From an uncultured Clostridia bacterium (GTDB taxonomy: Bacteria > Bacillota > Clostridia > TANB77 > CAG-508), in assembly GCA_934177485.1 (NCBI GenBank), contig CAKPPF010000008.1, positions 1 through 58,430 of the forward strand: DNA of 58,430 nt, in the 5' to 3' direction. The position numbers were made by a program, and so were the translations under genes. Within the stretch, counting starts at the first letter, position 1. The number at the start of each line of letters is the position of its first letter. The notes below the pieces were generated by a model. That model ran no database searches. It was not told where the DNA came from and saw nothing but the letters and a program-made list of their open reading frames with translations. This document shows positions 24,064-31,209 of this stretch, in pieces.

Positions 24064-24477
24064 CTATATATTGTTAAATATATCACTTTTTATATCTATG
24101 ATTTCATTTATATCAATTTTCAAATCATCTTGCATTATTATTGCTTGATTATAATTGTCTATCTTTTTTACTTTATTTTTTATAGTTTCGTATTTTCCAC
24201 CGTCTTTTATTTTATCTGGTACATAATATTTTATTTCTATTTCGGGATTATTATGTAACATTTCTTGAATTATTTGAATTTTCACATTAAGTTTTAATTT
24301 TATTTCTTCATCTAGTTCTATTTTCTTATAAGTTTGTCTTGCAGTTTCTTTAACTTGCCCTTCATAACCTGTTAAAGCTGAAAAAGGTGCAAACTGAGCT
24401 GACCTTTGATATAAAGTCATTTTAGGATGTTTGGAAATTGGTCTTGATAAATTTATTATATCCTCGTATTTATTCAT
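24064..24477 (-). CDS. YolD-like protein
   Basis: Protein of 137 residues, ATG one base after the polymerase stop, behind AAAGG, so it is translationally coupled. It matches the YolD pattern: YEDIINLSRPISKHPKMTL, then YQRSAQFAPFSALTGYEGQV, ETARQT and a central IELDEEIKLKLN strand region. YolD-like proteins are coded beside Y-family polymerases (as with UvrX in Bacillus) and are thought to act with them in damage tolerance. Part of the C-terminal half (YYVPDKIKDGGKY) is a beta-hairpin-like region. Confidence 0.85.
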   Translation of the reverse strand: MNKYEDIINLSRPISKHPKMTLYQRSAQFAPFSALTGYEGQVKETARQTYKKIELDEEIKLKLNVKIQIIQEMLHNNPEIEIKYYVPDKIKDGGKYETIKNKVKKIDNYNQAIIMQDDLKIDINEIIDIKSDIFNNI

Positions 24478-24478
24478 A

Positions 24479-25975
24479 TTAACCTTTATGCCCTCCTACC
24501 TGTCCATTTCTTTCTATTGTTGTTCCGCCACTTTCAAAATTCATTCCTTTTAAAATAGCGTTTTTTCCATATTTTTTCTTTATATCTAAAATTGATTTTT
24601 GCAACTCGTGTTCCTTTTTTTCTTCTTCTTTTTTCTTATTTACTTCTGAGTAATCAGTAAATAGGTCTATTTGTTCAAATGTTTGCTTTGTTTCCGCTTC
24701 TGCTTCGTTCTCATCTATCAAATTATTAGCTGATATATTAATTCTTCTTGTTAGTAAGTTTTTATCTATAATTCTCTCATATAATTTAATTACAGCCTCT
24801 CCAATAATTTTATTAGAAGACGTATAATGGTCAATATTTTGTGTTCCGTGTGCGTGTTTTGGAACATTTCTGCCATATCTATCTATTGTAATCTCACCAT
24901 TATATTTTATAGATGAATCGCTAAGATTTTCTATATCGTAACCAACAGTTAAAACAAGCTGATTAGTTACCAAATGTTTATCTACTAAGTCTAAAGCTAA
25001 TAGTTCTGTCATTTCTTTTATAATTAGTTTGGTTTTTTCATAATTATATGGACAGTGTAACACTTGTCCTGAACATAAACTTTTGGTAGTAGGAACATAA
25101 GATTTAATGCTTTGCATTGTACACGGTTCATATCCCCATGCATGATCTATTAATAACTCTGCATTTATTCCAAATAATTTAAAAAGTTTATCTTCATTTG
25201 TTATTGAACATCTAGCAACATCTCCCATTGTATGCATATTGTTTTTTTCAAGCCTTTTGGCTATTCCTTTTCCCACTCTCCAAAAATCAGTCAATGGTTT
25301 ATGTTCCCATAATTGTTGCTTGTACATTTTTTCATCCAAGCAGGCTATTCTTACTCCATATTTATTAGCTTTTGCATGTTTAGCAACAATATCCATTGCA
25401 ATTTTAGCGAGGTAAAGATTAGTTCCAACTCCACATGTTGCTGTAATTCCTGTTGTTTCATATACATCATGAACTACTTTCGTAGCTAATGAACTTGCTT
25501 TCATTTGATAAGTTTGCAAATAATGAGTAACATCAATAAATACTTCATCAATTGAATATACATATATATCATCTGCTGAAAAGTACTTTAAATAGATATT
25601 ATATATATCTGTACTGTATTTCATATATTTTTTCATTTGAGGTGGTGCAACTATATAATCTAGTTCAAGCTCAGTATGTTTTTTTAGTTCGTTATCTATG
25701 TATGATTTACCTTTTAATACATGACCAGGTGCATTATATTTTCTATTTGCATTTACTTCTCTTACTTTTTGTATAACTTCAAACAATCTTGCTCTTCCTG
25801 GAATTCCATATTGTTTTAACGATGGACTTACTGCAAGGCATATTGTTTTTTCTGTTCTGCTATTATCAGCTACAACTAAATTGGTTGTTAAAGGGTCCAA
25901 GCCTCTTTCTTTGCATTCTACAGAAGCGAAGAAACTCTTTAAGTCAATAGCTATATAAATATTTTGTTCTTGCAT
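24479..25975 (-). CDS. Y-family DNA polymerase (UvrX/UmuC-like)
   Basis: Protein of 498 residues, ATG behind AGGAGGT. It begins IAIDLKSFFASVEC (palm, first metal Asp), and has YSIDEVFIDVT with the catalytic Asp-Glu. A helix-hairpin-helix segment (FWRVGKGIAKRLEKNNMHTM) is followed by the little-finger domain and a C-terminal tail with a clamp-binding-like QIDLF. The extra length over DinB (~350-410) and the YolD partner place it with UvrX/YqjW-type error-prone polymerases rather than housekeeping DinB. Such genes are often SOS- or plasmid-linked; no clear LexA box was seen in the short leader. Confidence 0.92.
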   Translation of the reverse strand: MQEQNIYIAIDLKSFFASVECKERGLDPLTTNLVVADNSRTEKTICLAVSPSLKQYGIPGRARLFEVIQKVREVNANRKYNAPGHVLKGKSYIDNELKKHTELELDYIVAPPQMKKYMKYSTDIYNIYLKYFSADDIYVYSIDEVFIDVTHYLQTYQMKASSLATKVVHDVYETTGITATCGVGTNLYLAKIAMDIVAKHAKANKYGVRIACLDEKMYKQQLWEHKPLTDFWRVGKGIAKRLEKNNMHTMGDVARCSITNEDKLFKLFGINAELLIDHAWGYEPCTMQSIKSYVPTTKSLCSGQVLHCPYNYEKTKLIIKEMTELLALDLVDKHLVTNQLVLTVGYDIENLSDSSIKYNGEITIDRYGRNVPKHAHGTQNIDHYTSSNKIIGEAVIKLYERIIDKNLLTRRINISANNLIDENEAEAETKQTFEQIDLFTDYSEVNKKKEEEKKEHELQKSILDIKKKYGKNAILKGMNFESGGTTIERNGQVGGHKG

Positions 25976-26111
25976 AATCCACCTCCTATTTTTATGATAT
26001 TATAATTATAACATTACGTTTAGTAATTGTAAACATTTGTTTGTAATAATGATTAAAAAAATTAATATGTATTTGATTTTGAATTTATATTCCTTATAAA
26101 ATTATTTTTGT

Positions 26112-26140
26112 GGGCAGGCACAAGACTTGCATCTCTACAA
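26112..26140. repeat. GGGCAGGCAYAAGAC repeat, copy 2
   Basis: GGGCAGGCACAAGACTTGCA then TCTCTACAA overlaps the enolase stop codon (26135-26137). On the minus strand GACTTG-TAGAGATG-CAAGTC forms a hairpin, so the repeat may serve as the 3' end of the eno transcript. Confidence 0.6.
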
Positions 26141-27400
26141 GTCTATGCCATATATTTCATCTTCTATATTTAATATTCTGTTATATTTTGCCACTCTATC
26201 TGTACGTGCAGGTGCTCCCGCTTTTATATATCTATTGTTAGTTGCAACTGCTAAATCTGCTATAAATGTGTCTTCTGTCTCTCCAGATCTATGTGATATT
26301 ACAGTGCTGTATCCATTAGCTTTAGCAAGTTTTATTGCATTAAGTGTTTCTGTTAAAGTTCCAATCTGATTTGGTTTTATTAGAATACTATTTGCTATTT
26401 TATTTTTTATCCCTTTTTCTAATCTTTCAATATTAGTAACAAATAGGTCATCTCCTACTAGTTGAATTTTATTTCCTAACTTTTTAGTTAATTCTTGCCA
26501 CCCTTCCCAGTCTTCTTCTGCTAGGCCATCTTCTATGGAAATTATATTATATTTTTGTACTAATTCTTCTAAATATTCTATCATTTCTGATGTAGTTTTT
26601 AATTTACCTGTTTTCCAAAAATAATATCCATCTTTATTGTTTTTTGCTCCTTCTTCAACCATTTCTGTAGCTGCCACATCCAATGCCAAAGCTACGTCTT
26701 CTCTTGGTTTATATCCTGCTTTTTCTATTGCCTCAATAATTAGGTCTAAAGCTTCTTCATCACTTGACAAATTTGGTGCAAATCCACCTTCATCTCCTAC
26801 AGCAGTTGATAGTCCACTTCTTTTCAATATATTTTTTAAAGTATGATATATTTCAGACGCCATCTTTATTTTTTCTTTAAATGTACTTCCACCAACAGGT
26901 ACAATCATAAATTCTTGAATATTTACATTATTATCTGAATGTTTTCCTCCATTTAGAATATTCATCATTGGGACTGGTAGAATAGTTCCACTTATCCCAC
27001 CAATATATTTATATAACGGCATTTTCAAACTTTTAGCTGCTGCATCACAACAGGCAAGCGAAACTCCTAAAATTGCATTTGCTCCTAAATTAGCTTTATT
27101 TTTTGTACCATCAAGTTGTATTAATTTATTATCTATTTGGTTTTGATTAAATACGTCTTCTCCAATTAACTTATCGTTTATTATTGTATTTACATTAAAA
27201 ACTGCTTTTTCTACACTTTTTCCCATGAATTTATTTTTTTCATTATCTCTTAATTCTACCGCTTCAAAACTTCCAGTTGATGCACCTGATGGAACAATTG
27301 CTTTTCCTATAGTTCCATCTTCTAAAATTACTTTTACCTGAACAGTTGGATTTCCTCTTGAATCTAAAACTTGCATTCCATTTATTTTTTTAATTTTCAT
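26135..27400 (-). CDS. eno: Enolase
   Basis: Protein of 421 residues from ATG 27400 (MKIKKINGMQVLDSRGNP) behind TGGAGG; an upstream in-frame start at 27451 precedes the ribosome site. Signatures include VPSGASTGSFEAVELRD, VGDEGGFAPNL, the metal ligands in ALDVAATEM, SIEDGLAEEDWEGW and VGDDLFVTN, and SHRSGETEDTFIADLAVA. It converts 2-phosphoglycerate to phosphoenolpyruvate. It lies apart from the gapA-gpmI cluster 14 kb away and has its own divergent promoter region. Confidence 0.97.
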   Translation of the reverse strand: MKIKKINGMQVLDSRGNPTVQVKVILEDGTIGKAIVPSGASTGSFEAVELRDNEKNKFMGKSVEKAVFNVNTIINDKLIGEDVFNQNQIDNKLIQLDGTKNKANLGANAILGVSLACCDAAAKSLKMPLYKYIGGISGTILPVPMMNILNGGKHSDNNVNIQEFMIVPVGGSTFKEKIKMASEIYHTLKNILKRSGLSTAVGDEGGFAPNLSSDEEALDLIIEAIEKAGYKPREDVALALDVAATEMVEEGAKNNKDGYYFWKTGKLKTTSEMIEYLEELVQKYNIISIEDGLAEEDWEGWQELTKKLGNKIQLVGDDLFVTNIERLEKGIKNKIANSILIKPNQIGTLTETLNAIKLAKANGYSTVISHRSGETEDTFIADLAVATNNRYIKAGAPARTDRVAKYNRILNIEDEIYGIDL

Positions 27401-27461
27401 ATAATTTACCTCCATAAGTAAATTATTGACAATAATATTATTTTTAAACAAATTTCTATAT

Positions 27462-27490
27462 TTGACAAATTGTTAATTTTGCATTATAAT
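27462..27490 (+). promoter_or_regulatory. Consensus promoter of a small gene
   Basis: TTGACA (27462-27467), exactly 17 bases, TATAAT (27485-27490). The start codon of the 56-residue gene lies 31 bases downstream. Confidence 0.85.
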
Positions 27491-27521
27491 AGTTAAATAA
27501 TATTATTTGGAGGTGTATTTT

Positions 27522-27692
27522 ATGTCTAGCCGTCAAGGCAAGCCAGCCGGAGTTCGTCGGAGCAACAATAGATTTTTAGAGAAAAACAAATTTTCTCAAG
27601 AATATCTTAATGAGCTTTTAAAAGACATGCATTCTGAAAAGAAGTCTGTTGAAGAGAACAATAATACTTCGGCCGAAAACACCAATGCATAA
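27522..27692 (+). CDS. 56-residue Arg/Asn-rich protein, unknown
   Basis: ATG 27522 follows TTGGAGG at good spacing. The protein has a basic head (MSSRQGKPAGVRRSNNRFLE), a central helix (SQEYLNELLKDMH) and an acidic, Asn-rich tail. The front part is clearly more GC-rich (GGCAAGCCAGCCGGAGTTCG) than nearby genes. A perfect promoter precedes it and a perfect terminator follows, so it is a complete, probably strongly expressed transcription unit. I do not recognise a family. Confidence 0.65.
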   Translation: MSSRQGKPAGVRRSNNRFLEKNKFSQEYLNELLKDMHSEKKSVEENNNTSAENTNA

Positions 27693-27697
27693 GAAGA

Positions 27698-27733
27698 GCT
27701 AGCGGATTTTTTTAAAATTTCGCTAGCTTTTTT
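27698..27733 (+). terminator. Terminator of the 56-residue gene
   Basis: GCTAGCG (27698-27704) and CGCTAGC (27721-27727) with further A/T pairing, then six T (27728-27733). Confidence 0.9.
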
Positions 27734-27758
27734 CTATTATATTAAAAATTTTACTTTT

Positions 27759-28203
27759 TTATCTTGATTTAACTCTTTTGCTTGGTCCTGTAGCTATTAG
27801 TTGTTTTCGTCTCCTCATTTCTTTTAATCTTTCTTGTTTTGAATATGCTTCTAATATCATTTTTGAATATTTAGGTATAAGAGTTTCAGATGCTGGATCA
27901 GCAGAGAAGCTATCAATCATTGAAACTCCTTTTGTTTCTGAAAGTTCTTTTAATGGATTGTTTTTATCTATTATTCTTCTTTCAAAAAAGTCAAACAATT
28001 CATTGCTTCTATATATTTTTCCTGCTTTAAAACCGTGGAATTCCTATAAATCCTTTTTCATATGCAGACTCAGCTTCTTGTTGTCTTTTTATTACTAAAT
28101 AGTAATCTCCATGTATTTGAGCTAAAAAACCAACTCTATATTGATTTTTTAAGTTGTCCTCCCATGTTAAGTAAAAAACTCTTTCATTTTGTTTATTGTT
28201 CAT
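27759..28203 (-). pseudogene. HipS-like (HipA N-subdomain-like) protein with a frameshift
   Basis: ATG 28203 overlaps the end of the kinase gene and has GGGAGG in front. The first frame gives NQYRVGFLAQIHGDYYLVIK, then EKGFIGIPRF, and stops; the next frame resumes as FKAGKIYRSNELFDFFERRI. One T too many in GGTTTTAAAG (28024-28033) explains the break. Repaired, it has about 147 residues with the order G-F-L...Y-L...G-F-x-G-x-P-x-F...LFDFFERR, like the small N-terminal subdomain of HipA and the HipS protein of HipBST systems. The tail is basic (MRRRKQL...KRVKSR). Relationship is inferred from motif order. Confidence 0.55.
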
Positions 28204-29146
28204 ATTCTAGTTCCTCCCTATTTACCATCCTTTGCAACTGCTTATTTCTGCTTCTAAGTTTCTTTTCTAACTTTTTTATATCTACTTTAAAATTTTCATT
28301 TTTTATTTCTAATATAATGTCTTCTATATTATCATTTAAGTTTTTTGAGAATTCTTGTGTTTCTTCTTCATATTTTTTAAAAATATATTCAATCATTTCT
28401 AATCCACAACTTCCTCTTCTTACATCTGGTTGTCTAGTTACTGTTGTATATGAAGATACCCAGCCATTATTTGAGCAAAAGCTCTTATCATTGTACATGT
28501 CTGTAAAGCAACTTGAATGGTCAAAAACTGCAAGCTGATATGAATTTGTTTTTTTATCTCTTATTAATGCCCAATTATTGGTATGCCTATCTGCATTATT
28601 TGTAATTGCATCTAATAATAATGTATGTAAAACTTGTTTTTTTACTTTTTCAAATTCCTCTGGATTGTTTATTTGTAATTTTATACATTCTAACAAATCT
28701 TCAATAAAAAACACATCTCTTTGAACTCTAAAGTCATCTCGTTCAAATTTATTGAATAATATATCTCTTATATGTATCATGTCTTCTTTATCGTTATCTA
28801 ATAGTCTGTGGCTTATTATTCCAGGATCTCCCTTTTTCTCTTCAACTACATCAATTTCTGGTACTCTTGTGTCTTTTAATACTCTTTTACCAATGATGCT
28901 CCAAATTTTTTCAGAATAGGCTGCTTCTGGGTAATCATAATCATGTTCCTTATGAAGTCCTATTCCTATGTATTTTAATTTTCCATCTTTATTATTATAA
29001 AAATATCCCCATGTTGGATTTGATCCACTTCTTCCAACTGTATCTTGTTGTAATTCTCTAAATACTATATCTGTTTCTGGCTTATTGTCAAGTATTGATG
29101 TTATATTATTTTGATTTCTTTTTATTATTTTTATAGATTTTATCAC
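28193..29146 (-). CDS. HipA-like Ser/Thr kinase (HipT-type)
   Basis: About 317 residues from GTG 29146, nine bases after AAGGAG. The C-terminal half carries the HipA kinase signatures: DAITNNADRHTNNWAL (catalytic NxDRHxxN) at about residue 205 and LAVFDHSSCF (metal-binding Asp). The N-terminal β-rich lobe has SGSNPTWGYFY and YIGIGLHK. HipA/HipT kinases phosphorylate tRNA synthetases (GltX, TrpS) or other targets in persistence-type toxin-antitoxin systems. The usual HipB antitoxin with a helix-turn-helix is missing. The following gene overlaps by 11 bases and is the HipS-like partner, so kinase and small subunit are coded in reverse of the hipBST order. Confidence 0.7.
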   Translation of the reverse strand: MIKSIKIIKRNQNNITSILDNKPETDIVFRELQQDTVGRSGSNPTWGYFYNNKDGKLKYIGIGLHKEHDYDYPEAAYSEKIWSIIGKRVLKDTRVPEIDVVEEKKGDPGIISHRLLDNDKEDMIHIRDILFNKFERDDFRVQRDVFFIEDLLECIKLQINNPEEFEKVKKQVLHTLLLDAITNNADRHTNNWALIRDKKTNSYQLAVFDHSSCFTDMYNDKSFCSNNGWVSSYTTVTRQPDVRRGSCGLEMIEYIFKKYEEETQEFSKNLNDNIEDIILEIKNENFKVDIKKLEKKLRSRNKQLQRMVNREELEYEQ

Positions 29147-29233
29147 AAAATAATTCTCCTTCAAAATTTACATAATTATTATACTATATATTACAGATAA
29201 TTGCAAATAAATATTAATGTGTCAATAAAGGCT

Positions 29234-29285
29234 AATTGAGACGGTTTTTCTGACAACATTAAGTGGTCGAAAATCCGTCTCAATT
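29234..29285. repeat. GAGACGG inverted repeat, copy 3 of the CCGTC family
   Basis: AATTGAGACGG (29234-29244) and CCGTCTCAATT (29275-29285) are exact complements. Inside, TTTTTC and GAAAA extend the stem and TGACAAC lies in the loop. It sits between the hydA stop and the kinase gene; no T-run follows on either strand. Confidence 0.6.
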
Positions 29286-29303
29286 TACATTATTTATTCT
29301 ATT

Positions 29304-31043
29304 TTAAATATTTGAATACTTTTCTCTTGCTTCATATGTTGTATGAAGTAGTTCATGTGATTTATGGCTTCCAGGTTTTTCTAAATATTCTTTATATAAT
29401 TTCACTATTGTTGGGTTTTCATGTGATTTTCTAATTGTGCTTTTTTCATCTATGCTATAAAGTGCATCTGCTCTTAGTTTTCTAACGTCTACTTCACTTC
29501 TTATTTTTGAACTTTTTATTGGTTGTCCTCCACCCATTATGCAACCACCTGGACATGCCATTATTTCTACGAATTGATAATCTGCTTCTCCATTTTTTAT
29601 TTCTTCTAATATAGTTCTTGCATTTGAAAGTCCATGTGCTACAGCAACTTTGACTTTTGTTCCGTTTAAATCAACTTCTGCTTTTTTTATACCATCTTTT
29701 CCTCTTACATCTTCAAAGTTAACTTCTTTTAATTCTTTTCCTGTAACAGTTTCATATGCAGTTCTTAAAGCTGCTTCCATAACTCCGCCAGTTGTTCCAA
29801 AGATAGCTGCTGCTCCTGTTGCTTCTCCCATTGGTTCATCAAATTTACTATCTTCTAAATTTACGAAGTCTATATTTGCTTGTTTTATCATTCTTGCAAG
29901 TTCACGTGTTGTTATAACACAGTCTACATCATTTGGCATTTGTTCTCTTGTTCTTTCAAACTTTTTAGCAACACATGGCATTACAGATACAACAAACATT
30001 TTATTTGGATCAATTTTTTGTTTTTCAGCATAATATGATTTTAAAATTGCTCCAAACATCTGATGTGGTGACTTGCAACTTGATAGATGTCCTAATAGCT
30101 CTGGATAATTTAATTCTATATATCTAATCCATCCTGGACTACATGATGTTATCATTGGTATTTCTTTATTTTCTTTTAGTCTTTCAACAAGTTCATTTGC
30201 TTCCTCAACTATTGTTAAATCAGCTCCTGTATTTGTGTCAAAAACTCTATCAAATCCTAATCTTTTTAATGCTGTTATCATTTTGCCTTCAACATTAGTT
30301 CCTATTTTCATACCAAATTCTTCGCCTAATGCTACTCTAACAGCTGGCGCTGTTTGAACAACGACAAAAGTATCTTTGTCTCTTAATTTTCTAAATACTG
30401 TTTTTGTGTCATCTTTTTCTTTTAGTGCTCCAACTGGACACGCTTCTATACATTGTCCACAGAAAGTACAGTTTACATCATTTAAACTTGCTTCTCCAGC
30501 TGTAGATATATGAGATTTATAGCCTCTTCCTGCAACATCTATTGCAGATACTTCTTGGATATTTTTACAAGTTGCTACACATCTTTTGCACATAATACAT
30601 TTACTTGCATCTCTTACTATTGAAGGTGACAAATCGTCAATATGTGATTCAACCTTTTCGCCTGGATACTCAATATCAGTTATTCCAAATTTTTCTGCTA
30701 AGGTTTGAAGTTCACAATTTCCATTTCTTACACAAGTTAAACAGTCTCTATTATGTGAAGATAATATTAAATCTAAAACTACCCTTCTTGCATCATTTAT
30801 GTCTGGTGTATTGGTTTTTATTACCATTCCATCTTCAGCAATTGTATTACAAGATGGAACAAATCCTCTTCTACCTTCTATTTCTACAAGACACATTCTA
30901 CAATCTCCAGCAGAATTTATTTCTTTTAAAAAACATAAAGTAGGTATATCTATATTAGCTTTTTTAGCAGCCATTAAAACCGTAGAGCCTTTCTCAACTT
31001 CTATATCTCTACCGTCAATATTTAATTTTATCATTTCTGACAT
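29304..31043 (-). CDS. hydA: [FeFe] hydrogenase catalytic subunit (HydA/HndD type)
   Basis: Protein of 579 residues, ATG behind AAAGGAG. Cofactor sites in order: a plant-type [2Fe-2S] domain (C37, C48, C51, C65), the His-Cys3 cluster (HNRDCLTCVRNGNC, 97-110), two [4Fe-4S] clusters (CIMCKRCVATC, 149-159; CTFCGQCIEAC, 192-202), and the H-cluster motifs TSCSPGW (299-305), MPCVAKK and MACPGGCIMGGGQP. It reduces protons to H2 with electrons from NADH and ferredoxin together with the two upstream subunits. The L1 motif has Ser302 where many enzymes have the proton-relay Cys (TSCCP). It is the last gene of the operon. Confidence 0.95.
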   Translation of the reverse strand: MSEMIKLNIDGRDIEVEKGSTVLMAAKKANIDIPTLCFLKEINSAGDCRMCLVEIEGRRGFVPSCNTIAEDGMVIKTNTPDINDARRVVLDLILSSHNRDCLTCVRNGNCELQTLAEKFGITDIEYPGEKVESHIDDLSPSIVRDASKCIMCKRCVATCKNIQEVSAIDVAGRGYKSHISTAGEASLNDVNCTFCGQCIEACPVGALKEKDDTKTVFRKLRDKDTFVVVQTAPAVRVALGEEFGMKIGTNVEGKMITALKRLGFDRVFDTNTGADLTIVEEANELVERLKENKEIPMITSCSPGWIRYIELNYPELLGHLSSCKSPHQMFGAILKSYYAEKQKIDPNKMFVVSVMPCVAKKFERTREQMPNDVDCVITTRELARMIKQANIDFVNLEDSKFDEPMGEATGAAAIFGTTGGVMEAALRTAYETVTGKELKEVNFEDVRGKDGIKKAEVDLNGTKVKVAVAHGLSNARTILEEIKNGEADYQFVEIMACPGGCIMGGGQPIKSSKIRSEVDVRKLRADALYSIDEKSTIRKSHENPTIVKLYKEYLEKPGSHKSHELLHTTYEAREKYSNI

Positions 31044-31110
31044 ATTTTAATTCTCCTTTCAGGATTTTATTATATTAATTTTATTCTACCAATAGGTAAA
31101 TCAAAAACAA

Positions 31111-31209
31111 GTATTGCTAGGCAAAATTCAAACAAAATACCGTAGGCGTATTTCTTATACGTTGAGGATTTTTGTTTAAATTTTAACAACGCAAGACGAA
31201 GTTTTTCAT
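31111..31209 (-). repeat. CGTAY-RTACG nested palindrome, copy 1 (after hydB)
   Basis: GCTAGGCAAA, then ATTCAAACAAAAT, core CGTAT-TTCTT-ATACG, ATTTTTGTTTAAAT, then AACAACGCAAGACG and TTTTTCATTT up to the hydB stop. The arms pair around the core. The same order of blocks occurs at 45621-45726 and a compact form at 48598-48645, each just 3' of a minus-strand stop codon. Confidence 0.65.

Noticed and set aside
28062..28538. Plus-strand open frame of 158 codons opposite the HipA-like pair
   Set aside because: Antisense to motif-bearing genes; Ser/Phe/Leu-rich shadow.
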